Shown here piece by piece: positions 16,644-24,009 of a stretch of 64,000 nucleotides of DNA (positions are counted from its first letter, which is position 1; every line of letters starts with the position of its first letter). A program made the translations under genes and the position numbers. This DNA is from Streptomyces sp. XY006. Its GTDB lineage: Bacteria > Actinomycetota > Actinomycetes > Streptomycetales > Streptomycetaceae. Below the pieces are notes generated by a model. That model saw only the letters and a program-made list of their open reading frames with translations. It was not told the origin of the DNA and did no database searches. The stretch lies in contig NZ_NOKT01000016.1 in assembly GCF_002237655.1 (NCBI RefSeq), forward strand, positions 1-64,000, written 5' to 3'.

Positions 16644-17582
16644 ATGAGCACCAACTCCCGTATCCGCCAGTTCGGTTCGCGCGAGGTCGGCCCGGGCCGT
16701 CCGGTCTACGTCTGCGGTGAGATCGGCATCAACCACAACGGCGAGCTCGAGAACGCCTTCAAGCTGATCGACGCCGCCGCCGAGGCCGGCTGCGACGCGG
16801 TGAAGTTCCAGAAGCGCACGCCGGAGATCTGCACGCCGCGCGACCAGTGGGACATCGAGCGCGACACCCCCTGGGGCCGGATGACCTACATCGACTACCG
16901 CCACCGCGTGGAGTTCGGTGAGGACGAGTACCGCGCCATCGACGACTACTGCAAGTCGAAGAACATCGACTGGTTCGCCTCCCCCTGGGACACCGAGGCC
17001 GTCGCCTTCCTGGAGGAGTTCGACGTCCCCGCCCACAAGGTCGCCTCCGCCTCCCTCACCGACGACGAGCTGCTGCGCGCCCTGCGGGCCACCGGCCGCG
17101 CGGTGATCCTCTCCACCGGCATGTCGACGCCCAAGCAGATCCGCCACGCGGTGGAGGTCCTCGGCTCGGACAACATCCTGATGTGCCACGCCACGTCGAC
17201 CTACCCGGCCAAGGCCGAGGAGCTCAACCTGCGCGTGATCAACACCCTGCAGCAGGAGTACCCGAACGTCCCGATCGGCTACTCGGGCCACGAGACCGGC
17301 CTGCAGACCACCCTCGCCGCGGTCGCCCTGGGCGCCACCTTCGTCGAGCGTCACATCACCCTCGACCGCGCCATGTGGGGCTCGGACCAGGCCGCCTCCG
17401 TCGAGCCGCAGGGCCTGACCCGCCTCGTCCGCGACATCCGCACCATCGAGGCCTCCCTCGGCGACGGCGTCAAGAAGGTCTACGAGTCCGAGCTGGGCCC
17501 GATGAAGAAGCTGCGCCGCGTCGCCGGCGTGGTCGCCGAGGCGGAGATCGCCACGGCCGCGGGCGAGCCGGTCGGCGTCTGA
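16644..17582 (+). CDS. NeuB-type nonulosonic acid (sialic acid/Kdn) synthase without SAF domain
   Basis: The 312-residue TIM-barrel enzyme matches the N-acetylneuraminate synthase family: VCGEIGINHNGELENAFKLI (about 22-42), AGCDAVKFQKRTPE, KVASASLTDDELLRAL, ILSTGMSTPKQI, CHATSTYPAK, IGYSGHETG and GATFVERHITLDR. These hold the metal and phosphoenolpyruvate ligands. The C-terminal antifreeze-like (SAF) domain of usual NeuB proteins (around 345 residues) is absent. It would condense phosphoenolpyruvate with a six-carbon sugar or its 6-phosphate. The phosphatase fused to the neighbouring cytidylyltransferase favours a 9-phosphate product. No acetamido-sugar epimerase is nearby, which fits Kdn (the acid of teichulosonic acids) better than N-acetylneuraminate, but that is inference. 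Confidence 0.85.
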   Translation: MSTNSRIRQFGSREVGPGRPVYVCGEIGINHNGELENAFKLIDAAAEAGCDAVKFQKRTPEICTPRDQWDIERDTPWGRMTYIDYRHRVEFGEDEYRAIDDYCKSKNIDWFASPWDTEAVAFLEEFDVPAHKVASASLTDDELLRALRATGRAVILSTGMSTPKQIRHAVEVLGSDNILMCHATSTYPAKAEELNLRVINTLQQEYPNVPIGYSGHETGLQTTLAAVALGATFVERHITLDRAMWGSDQAASVEPQGLTRLVRDIRTIEASLGDGVKKVYESELGPMKKLRRVAGVVAEAEIATAAGEPVGV

Positions 17583-17629
17583 GCGCACCACCCCCACAAC
17601 CCCCCTTACGACGGGACGGTCGTACGTCG

Positions 17630-18856
17630 ATGAGCCCCCGCGCCGGGAACGCCGGCCCCCACACTCTCGCCTTCGTCGAGAGCCCGGTACAGCTGCTGAA
17701 CGTGCTGGAGTGGGCGCACGCGCATGCGCCCGGCGTGGAGCTCACCCTCGTGGTGCTGTCGCCCGTCGACCCGATGACGCGCGGCCAGCTGCGGCGGATG
17801 TCCGACCTGGCCCGCGACGAGGGGCACGAGGTCCGCTGGGAGGAGGCGCGCGGCGGGCCGCTGGCGCCCTTCCAGACCATCGGCGGCCTGACCGGTCTGC
17901 TCCGCCGGGCACACCGCGTCGTGCTGGGGGACCCCTTCTCCCGTTACGTCCAGCTGCTGCTGACCATCACCCGCGCCCGTGACCTGGTCGTCGTCGACGA
18001 CGGCACGGCGACGATGGAGTTCGTCGGGCAGCTCGCCCGGGGCGAACGCCTGGTGCGCTGGCACCGCAAGGGCGGCCGGCCCGGCCCGCGGGACGTGCTC
18101 TTCGCGCCGGTGTCCGCCTCGGCGCGCCGCCGCCTGACCCCCGGCGACGGGCGGCACGTCGAGATCTTCTCCTCCATGCCGATGGCGGAGACCCCGGAGG
18201 GCGTCACGGTCCGGGCCCACACGTTCGCCTGGACCCGGGAGCGCTTCGGCCCGCCGCGCCTGACCAAGGGCGCGGACATGGTGGGCACGTCCCTGGTGGA
18301 GACGGGCGTGGTGGACGGCGGCCGCTACCTGGAGGCCGTCCGCGCCCTGGCCGCGGCCCACGGCGCCACGCGCTACTTCGCCCACCGCCGCGAGAGCACC
18401 GACAAGCTGCACCGGCTGGCGGTCGAGACCGGCCTGGAGATCGTCCGCCCCGAACTCCCCCTGGAACTGATCGCCCGCCGCGGCCCCATCGGCCGCACGA
18501 TCCTCAGCTTCCCGTCCACGGTCGTCCACACCCTCCCGCTCGCCCTGTCCGGCACGGAGGTGCGCGTCGCGGTCTGCGACATCGACCCGGCCTGGCTGAC
18601 CGAGCACGCCTCGCCCCGCGCCCAGGGCTTCCTCGCCGGCGTCACGGGCACGGCCCGCGAGACCCACGGCCTGACGACGGCGACCCCGACGGCCCCGACG
18701 ACCGCCACGCCCCCCGCCGACCCCACGGTCCAGGCGGCCCCGACGGAAACGCCGGGCACGGCGAACACGGCGAACACGGCGCCCTTCACCGGCCTGCCGG
18801 GCCCGGCAGGTCTGGCCGGCCCGTCGGGCACCGCGGGCGCGATGGCAGCGGGTTAG
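17630..18856 (+). CDS. Polysialyl/sialyltransferase-like protein of the glycopolymer locus
   Basis: The 408-residue protein starts with a Rossmann strand, HTLAFVESPVQLLNVLEWAHAH; ESP-QLLN is typical of the GT52-like and polysialyltransferase folds. Later come LVVVDDGTATMEFV (about 121-134), ATRYFAHRRESTDKL (about 245-260, an HR-E element) and ILSFPSTVVHTLPLAL (about 290-305, S-x-x-S/T). The last 85 residues are a Pro/Thr/Ala-rich, disordered tail. It lies 47 bp after the NeuB gene and ends the rightward operon. Transfer or extension of the CMP-activated sugar is a reasonable inference; I do not recognise a closer family. Confidence 0.65.
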   Translation: MSPRAGNAGPHTLAFVESPVQLLNVLEWAHAHAPGVELTLVVLSPVDPMTRGQLRRMSDLARDEGHEVRWEEARGGPLAPFQTIGGLTGLLRRAHRVVLGDPFSRYVQLLLTITRARDLVVVDDGTATMEFVGQLARGERLVRWHRKGGRPGPRDVLFAPVSASARRRLTPGDGRHVEIFSSMPMAETPEGVTVRAHTFAWTRERFGPPRLTKGADMVGTSLVETGVVDGGRYLEAVRALAAAHGATRYFAHRRESTDKLHRLAVETGLEIVRPELPLELIARRGPIGRTILSFPSTVVHTLPLALSGTEVRVAVCDIDPAWLTEHASPRAQGFLAGVTGTARETHGLTTATPTAPTTATPPADPTVQAAPTETPGTANTANTAPFTGLPGPAGLAGPSGTAGAMAAG

Positions 18857-18874
18857 ACGGCCCCGTCGGCCGGA

Positions 18875-19561
18875 TCAGGCGGTCGCGTCGGCGACTGCCG
18901 GTTTCCGGGCCAGCAGGAACGCGCGTGGCAGCGTCTCGCCGTCCTCGGGTTCCCGGACGACCCGGGCGTAGAGGTCGAGGCCCGCCTGCCGGAGCCGGGC
19001 GGCCACCGACTCCGGGGTGCGCCAGTAGTAGTCGAGCGAGATCCGCCGGCCGAAGCGCTCCGTCAGACGCCGGTGCCCGTCGGCCGCGCCGGACTGGAAG
19101 GCGAGCAGGACGGGCGCGCCCGGTACGAGCACCCGGTGGAACTCGGCGAAGACCGACGGCAGGTGGTCGTCCGGCACGTGGATCACCGAGTAGAGCGCGA
19201 CGACGCCCCCGAGCGACTCGGCCGGCAGGTCGAGCGCGGTCATCGAACCCACGTGGAACCGCAGGTCCGGGTGCGCCCGGCGGGCCAGGGCCACCATGCG
19301 GGGCGAGAGGTCCACCCCGAACACCGGCAGCCCGAGGTCGCGCAGCCGGGCCGTCACGTACCCGGGGCCGCTGCCGAGGTCTGCCACCGGGGGCCGCGCA
19401 GGCCCGCCGACCGCACCGGCCAGCGCCGCGAACGTCGTGAGCAGCGCGCTCTCCAGCGGCCTGCCGGCCAGGCTGTCCGGGTGCTCGGCGGCATAGGCCT
19501 CGGCGACGGCGTCGTAGGAGGCCCGCGTCGGGTCGAGGAACTCGGAACGGTCGGCGCGCAC
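18875..19561 (-). CDS. Class I SAM-dependent methyltransferase (Methyltransf_11/25 type)
   Basis: The core fold is clear: a leading SYDAVAEAYAAEHPD helix, motif I VADLGSGPGYVTARL, acidic motif VFGVDLSPRMVALARRAHP, then FHVGSMTALDLP and GGVVALYSVIHVPDDHL. I take the GTG at 19561 (AGGGT seven bases upstream), giving 228 residues. In-frame GTG 19570 and an upstream ATG at 19702 are alternatives; the extra N-terminus has no family similarity. The substrate is unknown. The gene is convergent with the glycopolymer operon and divergent from the M20 hydrolase, so it need not belong to either. Confidence 0.78.
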   Translation of the reverse strand: MRADRSEFLDPTRASYDAVAEAYAAEHPDSLAGRPLESALLTTFAALAGAVGGPARPPVADLGSGPGYVTARLRDLGLPVFGVDLSPRMVALARRAHPDLRFHVGSMTALDLPAESLGGVVALYSVIHVPDDHLPSVFAEFHRVLVPGAPVLLAFQSGAADGHRRLTERFGRRISLDYYWRTPESVAARLRQAGLDLYARVVREPEDGETLPRAFLLARKPAVADATA

Positions 19562-19847
19562 GGGGCGCACCCTATCGGCGTACGCGTCCGGCAGATGAAC
19601 GCGCCCGTGTTCACCGCGCAAGGCGTGGTATCCGTGAAGGAGGATGGAGGGACACCGAACCGCCGAGCCGGATGTGGCCGACGTCATAGTCGAGGGCCGC
19701 AAGCGCCGACTCGGCCTGAAAGGCGGGCGAGTTTACCCATCTCAGTTGATAGCCATGCGTCCGGCAGTCATATTTTCTTCCCCTAACGGGTTGAAGTTTT
19801 GTTGATCCAGGGTCGGGCGGCCACCCCGGCGCCCTACCCTTCAGAGG

Positions 19848-21092
19848 GTGAAGCCACTGATGTCACTGGAGTCCGAGGTCGACCTTCCCGCGGGAGCCGT
19901 GCTTCCCGGCGCGCTTCCCGACGCTCTGCGCGCCGAGCTGATCGCGTTCCGGCGCGACCTGCACATGCACCCGGAGCTCGGCAACCAGGAGTTCCGCACG
20001 ACCGCGGCGATCAAGGAGCGGCTGGTCCGGGCCGGCCTCAAGCCACGCGTCCTCGCGGTCGGGACCGGGCTCGTCTGTGACATCGGCGTACAGGGCGACC
20101 AGTGGGACGGGGGCCCCAGCATGCTCGCCCTGCGCGCCGACATCGACGGCCTGCCCATCCCGGACACCAAGACCGAGTGCGCGTACCGCTCGACCGTGCC
20201 CGACCGCGCCCACGCCTGCGGCCACGACGTGCACACCACCGTCGTCCTCGGCGCCGGCCTCGTCCTCGCCGAACTGCACAAGCGGGGCCAGCTGCCCCGG
20301 CCCGTCCGGCTGATCTTCCAGCCGGCCGAGGAGGTGCTGCCCGGCGGTGCCGCCGACGCGATCAAGTGCGGCGCGCTGGAAGGCGTCGGCGCGATCATCG
20401 CCGTGCACTGCGACCCGCGGGTCGACGCCGGGAAGATCGGGCTCCGGGAGGGTCCCATCACCTCCGCCTGCGACCGGCTGGAGATCGGCCTGGACGGCCC
20501 GGGCGGCCACACCGCGCGTCCGCACCTGACGACCGACCTGGTCACCGCGGCGGCCCGCGTGGTCACCGACGTGCCCGCCCTGGTCGGCCGGCGCTTCGAC
20601 AGCCGCAGCGGCCTCGCCATCACCTGGGGCCGCATCGAGTCCGGCCACGCGCCGAACGTCATCCCGCAGCACGCCGAGCTCTCCGGCACCGTGCGCTGCC
20701 TCGACATCGAGGCCTGGCGGCAGGCTCCCGACGTGGTGGTCGCGGCGATCGACGAGATCGCCAACCTGCACCGCGCCAAGTCGGAGATCAACTACGTGCG
20801 CGGCGTCCCGCCCGTCGTCAACGAGCCCGGCGTGACCGAGCTGCTGCGCGACGCCATGATCGCCCGGCGCGGGGTCGACTCCGTCGTGGGCACCGAGCAG
20901 AGCCTCGGCGGCGAGGACTTCTCCTGGTACCTGGAGCACGTGCCCGGCGCGATGGCCCGGCTGGGCGTACGCACCCCCGGCGAACGCCAGATCCGCGACC
21001 TCCACCAGGGCGACTTCGACGTCGACGAGTCGGCGATCACGGTAGGCGTCGAACTCTTCACAGCGGCAGCTCTGGTCAACGGCCTGCGGTAA
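19848..21092 (+). CDS. M20-family amidohydrolase (IAA-amino acid hydrolase type)
   Basis: The 414-residue metallohydrolase has the M20D layout: FRRDLHMHPELGNQEFRT (about 33-50), ALRADIDGLPIPDT (about 92-105), the metal-binding HACGHDVHTTVVLGAG (about 125-140), and RLIFQPAEEVLPGGA (about 158-172). A dimerisation lid domain (GPGGHTARPHLTTDL) follows, with the late GGEDFSWYL. These enzymes cleave amide bonds of N-acyl amino acids or related compounds in the cytoplasm. GTG 19848 lies so close to AGAGG that translation may start instead at ATG 19860. It precedes the nucleoside-binding lipoprotein genes but has its own spacing and no copy of their operator. Confidence 0.85.
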   Translation: MKPLMSLESEVDLPAGAVLPGALPDALRAELIAFRRDLHMHPELGNQEFRTTAAIKERLVRAGLKPRVLAVGTGLVCDIGVQGDQWDGGPSMLALRADIDGLPIPDTKTECAYRSTVPDRAHACGHDVHTTVVLGAGLVLAELHKRGQLPRPVRLIFQPAEEVLPGGAADAIKCGALEGVGAIIAVHCDPRVDAGKIGLREGPITSACDRLEIGLDGPGGHTARPHLTTDLVTAAARVVTDVPALVGRRFDSRSGLAITWGRIESGHAPNVIPQHAELSGTVRCLDIEAWRQAPDVVVAAIDEIANLHRAKSEINYVRGVPPVVNEPGVTELLRDAMIARRGVDSVVGTEQSLGGEDFSWYLEHVPGAMARLGVRTPGERQIRDLHQGDFDVDESAITVGVELFTAAALVNGLR

Positions 21093-21101
21093 ACCCCGTC
21101 A

Positions 21102-21122
21102 GGGGCGCGGGGAACCGCGCGA
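21102..21122. repeat. Dispersed 21-bp intergenic repeat, copy 1
   Basis: The 21 bases from GGGGCGCGGGG to CCGCGCGA recur exactly at 38206-38226, both times just after a stop codon. The motif contains a CGCGG/CCGCG inverted repeat. It belongs to the short interspersed repeats common at the 3' ends of Streptomyces genes. Confidence 0.8.
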
Positions 21123-21346
21123 CGAGCCACGACGGCGCCGCGCCGGGATGACGCCCGCGCCCCCCACGGCGGCCCCCGGTTGCGAGCGGCGCAGCCCCGG
21201 GGCAGCCTGGTGCGCGTGACGAGCAGGCACGCGCCGTGTCCCCGAGTGCACCTTTCGACCCCGTTCGATCCCGTGGTTCACAAGGGCGTAACCGGCCATC
21301 GGCACGAATGGATAACGGCCCCGCGGCGACCCGTTCCCAGGAGTGT

Positions 21347-21358
21347 CTACGCGCGTTA
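21347..21358 (+). promoter_or_regulatory. Nucleoside-regulon operator (variant), bmp copy 1
   Basis: CTACGCGCGTTA differs from the perfect palindrome CTACGCGCGTAG found at four other sites only in its last two bases. It lies 55 bp before the ATG. The same variant, with the same following AAT, precedes the second bmp gene. Confidence 0.78.
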
Positions 21359-21412
21359 ATGTGCGCCGAACTGAGCACCCGCTGCGGAGCTTCGGAGAAT
21401 GGGGAACTTCAG

Positions 21413-22456
21413 ATGCGTCGGATTTCGAAACTGACCCGCGTCGCGGTGGGGGTCGCGTCGCTGGGGCTCGTCGCCACGGCCTGTGGCGGCACCAGCAGTG
21501 ACAGCGGCGACAGCGACAGCAGCGACCGCGGCGTCGCCATCGCCTACGACGTCGGCGGCAAGGGTGACCAGTCCTTCAACGACGCCGCCTACGCCGGCCT
21601 GACGAAGGCCAAGGACGAGTTCGGCTACAAGACGGCCGACATCGAGCCCACCGAGGGCGAGACGGACGCCGACAAGGAGCAGCGCCTGGCCTCCCTGGCC
21701 AAGCAGGGCTACAACCCGGTCATCGGCGTCGGCTTCGCCTACGGCCCGGCCATGAAGGCGGTGGCCTCCAAGTACCCGGACACCACCTTCGGCATCGTGG
21801 ACTCCGTGGTCGAGGGCAAGAACGTCGCCTCCCTCGTCTTCGCCGAGGAGCAGGCCTCGTACCTCGCCGGTGTCGCCGCCGCCAAGGCCACCAAGAGCGA
21901 CGTCGTCGGCTTCGTGGGCGGTGTGGACATCCCGCTGATCCACAAGTTCGAGGCCGGCTACAAGCAGGGCGTCGAAGACACCAAGCCCGGCGTGCAGGTG
22001 CTGTCGCAGTACCTCACCCAGACGGCCGAGGAGGGCGGCTTCTCCAGCCCCGACAAGGGCAAGGCCGCCGCCGAGGGCCAGATCGAGAAGAAGGCCGACG
22101 TGCTCTACGCGGCCGCCGGCCTGTCCGGGCAGGGCGTGATCGAGGCCGCCGCCAAGGCGAAGGTCTGGGCGATCGGTGTCGACTCCGACCAGTACAAGCA
22201 GGCCGCGCTCGCCCCGTACAAGAACTACATCCTCACCTCCGCGCTCAAGGACGTCGGCGGAGCGGTCTACGCGCTGGCCAAGTCGGTCCAGGACGACAAG
22301 CCGCTGACCGGCACGCAGACCTTCGACCTGAAGGTCGACGGCGTCGGCCTGTCCGAGTCGAACCCCGAGTTCGCCAAGGTCGCGGGCCTCAAGGAGGCCG
22401 TGGACAAGGCGAAGCAGGGCATCGACGACGGCACGATCAAGGTGAAGACCGAGTAG
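21413..22456 (+). CDS. BmpA/PnrA-type nucleoside-binding lipoprotein, copy 1
   Basis: The 347-residue precursor has a lipoprotein signal (VGVASLGLVATACGG, lipobox Cys about residue 23) and a periplasmic-binding fold of the Bmp family. Motifs include IAYDVGGKGDQSFNDAAYAG (D-x-G-x-x-D-x-S-F-N), GFAYGPAMKAVASKYPDTTF, FAEEQASYLAGVAAA, GFVGGVDIPLIHKFEAGYKQG and VWAIGVDSDQY. In this family the Phe/Asn/Asp residues of these motifs clamp nucleosides. It acts on the outer membrane face and hands substrate to the ABC permeases encoded downstream. It is a near-duplicate of the next gene. Regulation through the CTACGCGCGTTA element is inferred. Confidence 0.9.
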   Translation: MRRISKLTRVAVGVASLGLVATACGGTSSDSGDSDSSDRGVAIAYDVGGKGDQSFNDAAYAGLTKAKDEFGYKTADIEPTEGETDADKEQRLASLAKQGYNPVIGVGFAYGPAMKAVASKYPDTTFGIVDSVVEGKNVASLVFAEEQASYLAGVAAAKATKSDVVGFVGGVDIPLIHKFEAGYKQGVEDTKPGVQVLSQYLTQTAEEGGFSSPDKGKAAAEGQIEKKADVLYAAAGLSGQGVIEAAAKAKVWAIGVDSDQYKQAALAPYKNYILTSALKDVGGAVYALAKSVQDDKPLTGTQTFDLKVDGVGLSESNPEFAKVAGLKEAVDKAKQGIDDGTIKVKTE

Positions 22457-22489
22457 CACCGAGTGGAACGGCCCTCGCAGGGCACCAGG

Positions 22490-22523
22490 ACGGGCGGGCA
22501 CCTCACGGTGTCCGCCCGTTTTC
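22490..22523 (+). terminator. Rho-independent-type terminator after bmp copy 1
   Basis: ACGGGCGGGCACC (22490-22502) pairs with GGTGTCCGCCCGT (22507-22519), one G-U pair, tetraloop TCAC, followed by TTTTC. It separates the two bmp genes into independent transcription units, consistent with each having its own operator. Confidence 0.85.
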
Positions 22524-22659
22524 TGCTGTCCGCCTGTCCCGGGAGGCGGATCACCGAGTGCCACCTCGCGTTTGCGGTCGGCAACACCCGGGCCAAGGCG
22601 CGGTGATGGCTTGGCCACGGGCGGATAACAAGGTGGACAGAAGGGGTTTTCAGGCAGGT

Positions 22660-22671
22660 CTACGCGCGTTA
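22660..22671 (+). promoter_or_regulatory. Nucleoside-regulon operator (variant), bmp copy 2
   Basis: CTACGCGCGTTA followed by AAT, identical to the element before bmp copy 1, 78 bp before this ATG. Flanks are similar too (GTCTACGCGCGTTAAT then a TGCG-rich stretch), as expected if the promoter was duplicated with the gene. Confidence 0.78.
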
Positions 22672-22749
22672 ATCTGCGGCGAAGCCAGCGCTGAAGCTGA
22701 ACCGTCCCGGCGCTGCGCGACCTCGGTTGTACGACAGGAGCACCCACAC

Positions 22750-23799
22750 ATGCGCCGGATTTCCCGGATCACGGTCGCAGGCGCAGCGACCGCCTCCCTG
22801 GCCCTCGCGCTCTCCGCCTGCGGCGGCACCTCGACCTCCGCCGGGTCCTCGGACTCGAAGGGCGACAAGGGCCTCGCCATCGCGTACGACGTCGGCGGCA
22901 AGGGCGACCAGTCCTTCAACGACGCGGCCTACGCGGGCCTGGAGCAGGCGAAGAAGGAGTTCGGGTACCAGACGGCCGACGTGGAGCCCACCGAGGGCGA
23001 GACGGACGCCGACAAGGAGCAGCGCCTGGCCTCCCTGGCCAAGCAGGGCTACAACCCGGTCATCGGCGTCGGCTACGCGTACGCCGCGGCCATCAAGGGT
23101 GCCTCCGAGAAGTTCCCGGACACCACCTTCGGCATCGTCGACGACGCCACCATCAACTCCAAGAACGTCGCCGACTTGGTCTTCAGCGAGGAGCAGGCCT
23201 CCTACCTGGCCGGCGTCGCCGCGGCCAAGAGCACCAAGTCGAACGTCGTCGGCTTCGTGGGCGGCGTGGACATCCCGCTGATCCACAAGTTCCAGGCGGG
23301 CTTCGAGCAGGGCGTCAAGGACACGAACCCGAAGGTCAAGGTCCTCTCCCAGTACCTCACCCAGACGGCGGAGGAGGGCGGCTTCTCCAGCCCCGACAAG
23401 GGCAAGACGGCCGCCGAGGGTCAGATCGAGAAGAAGGCCGACGTGGTCTACGCGGCCGCCGGTCTGTCCGGCCAGGGCGTCATCGAGGCCGCCGCCGCCA
23501 ACAAGGTGTGGGCCATCGGTGTCGACTCCGACCAGTACCAGCAGGAAGCCCTCGCCAAGTACAAGGACTCGATCCTGACCTCGGCGATGAAGGACGTCGC
23601 CAAGGCGGTGTACAACCTGGCGAAGTCGGTCGAGGACGGCAAGCCCGAGACCGGTATCGTTCGTGGCGATCTGAAGACCGGCGAGGTGAGCCTGTCGAAC
23701 TCCAACCCGAAGTTCGCGGACGACGCCGAGCTCCAGGAAGCCATCAAGACGGCCAAGGAGAAGATCATCAGCGGCGAGATCAAGGTCAAGAGCAGCTGA
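22750..23799 (+). CDS. BmpA/PnrA-type nucleoside-binding lipoprotein, copy 2
   Basis: The 349-residue precursor has lipobox LALSACGG (Cys about residue 24) and nearly the same mature sequence as copy 1: IAYDVGGKGDQSFNDAAYAG, LASLAKQGYNPVIGVGYAYA, FSEEQASYLAGVAAA, GFVGGVDIPLIHKFQAG, VWAIGVDSDQY. Differences cluster in the C-terminal 60 residues and around the hinge, so the two may differ in ligand preference. The ATG follows ACAGGAG by ten bases. It lies directly before the ABC operon but is separated from it by a strong hairpin and a new operator, so it can be made in excess over the transporter. Confidence 0.9.
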   Translation: MRRISRITVAGAATASLALALSACGGTSTSAGSSDSKGDKGLAIAYDVGGKGDQSFNDAAYAGLEQAKKEFGYQTADVEPTEGETDADKEQRLASLAKQGYNPVIGVGYAYAAAIKGASEKFPDTTFGIVDDATINSKNVADLVFSEEQASYLAGVAAAKSTKSNVVGFVGGVDIPLIHKFQAGFEQGVKDTNPKVKVLSQYLTQTAEEGGFSSPDKGKTAAEGQIEKKADVVYAAAGLSGQGVIEAAAANKVWAIGVDSDQYQQEALAKYKDSILTSAMKDVAKAVYNLAKSVEDGKPETGIVRGDLKTGEVSLSNSNPKFADDAELQEAIKTAKEKIISGEIKVKSS

Positions 23800-23847
23800 C
23801 GAGCGACTGCCTCGAAGCAGGCGGTAACCCCCGGGGTTGCGTCCGCT

Positions 23848-23884
23848 CGACGGGGTACGGGGAGCCGCTCCTCGTGCCCCGTCG
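23848..23884 (+). terminator. Strong hairpin terminator after bmp copy 2
   Basis: A 17-bp stem: CGACGGGGTACGGGGAG (23848-23864) pairs with CTCCTCGTGCCCCGTCG (23868-23884) with two G-U pairs and a 3-base loop. It lies just upstream of the next operator. Confidence 0.8.
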
Positions 23885-23921
23885 CCGCGGGGTGTCGGCC
23901 CCTTTGTATGCCGTAGGGGCG

Positions 23922-23933
23922 CTACGCGCGTAG
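23922..23933 (+). promoter_or_regulatory. Nucleoside-regulon operator before the ABC-cdd-deoA operon
   Basis: A perfect CTACGCGCGTAG palindrome, followed at once by ACGG. TAGACG could serve as a weak -10 overlapping the right arm. It is the only copy before the five-gene transporter operon. Confidence 0.82.
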
Positions 23934-24009
23934 ACGGCCCCCGTCCCCAGGAGAGTGCGCCATCAACGCGTCCAGCAGCCCTCCGGCCGGAGCGGCGGTC
24001 AACGAATCG

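Larger units (their letters stand above)
21093..21412. other. 320-bp intergenic region before the first bmp gene
   Basis: No gene seen. The left part carries a dispersed repeat (21102-21122) and further GC-rich inverted sequence that probably ends M20 hydrolase transcription. The right part holds the nucleoside-regulon operator half-variant (21347-21358) whose 3' end reads GTTAAT, a plausible -10 for the lipoprotein gene. Confidence 0.6.

Noticed and set aside
16644..17582. Spore coat polysaccharide synthase SpsE or KDO-8-P synthase
   Set aside because: Motifs match the NeuB family generally, and the adjacent cytidylyltransferase-phosphatase and polysialyltransferase-like genes favour a nonulosonic acid polymer.
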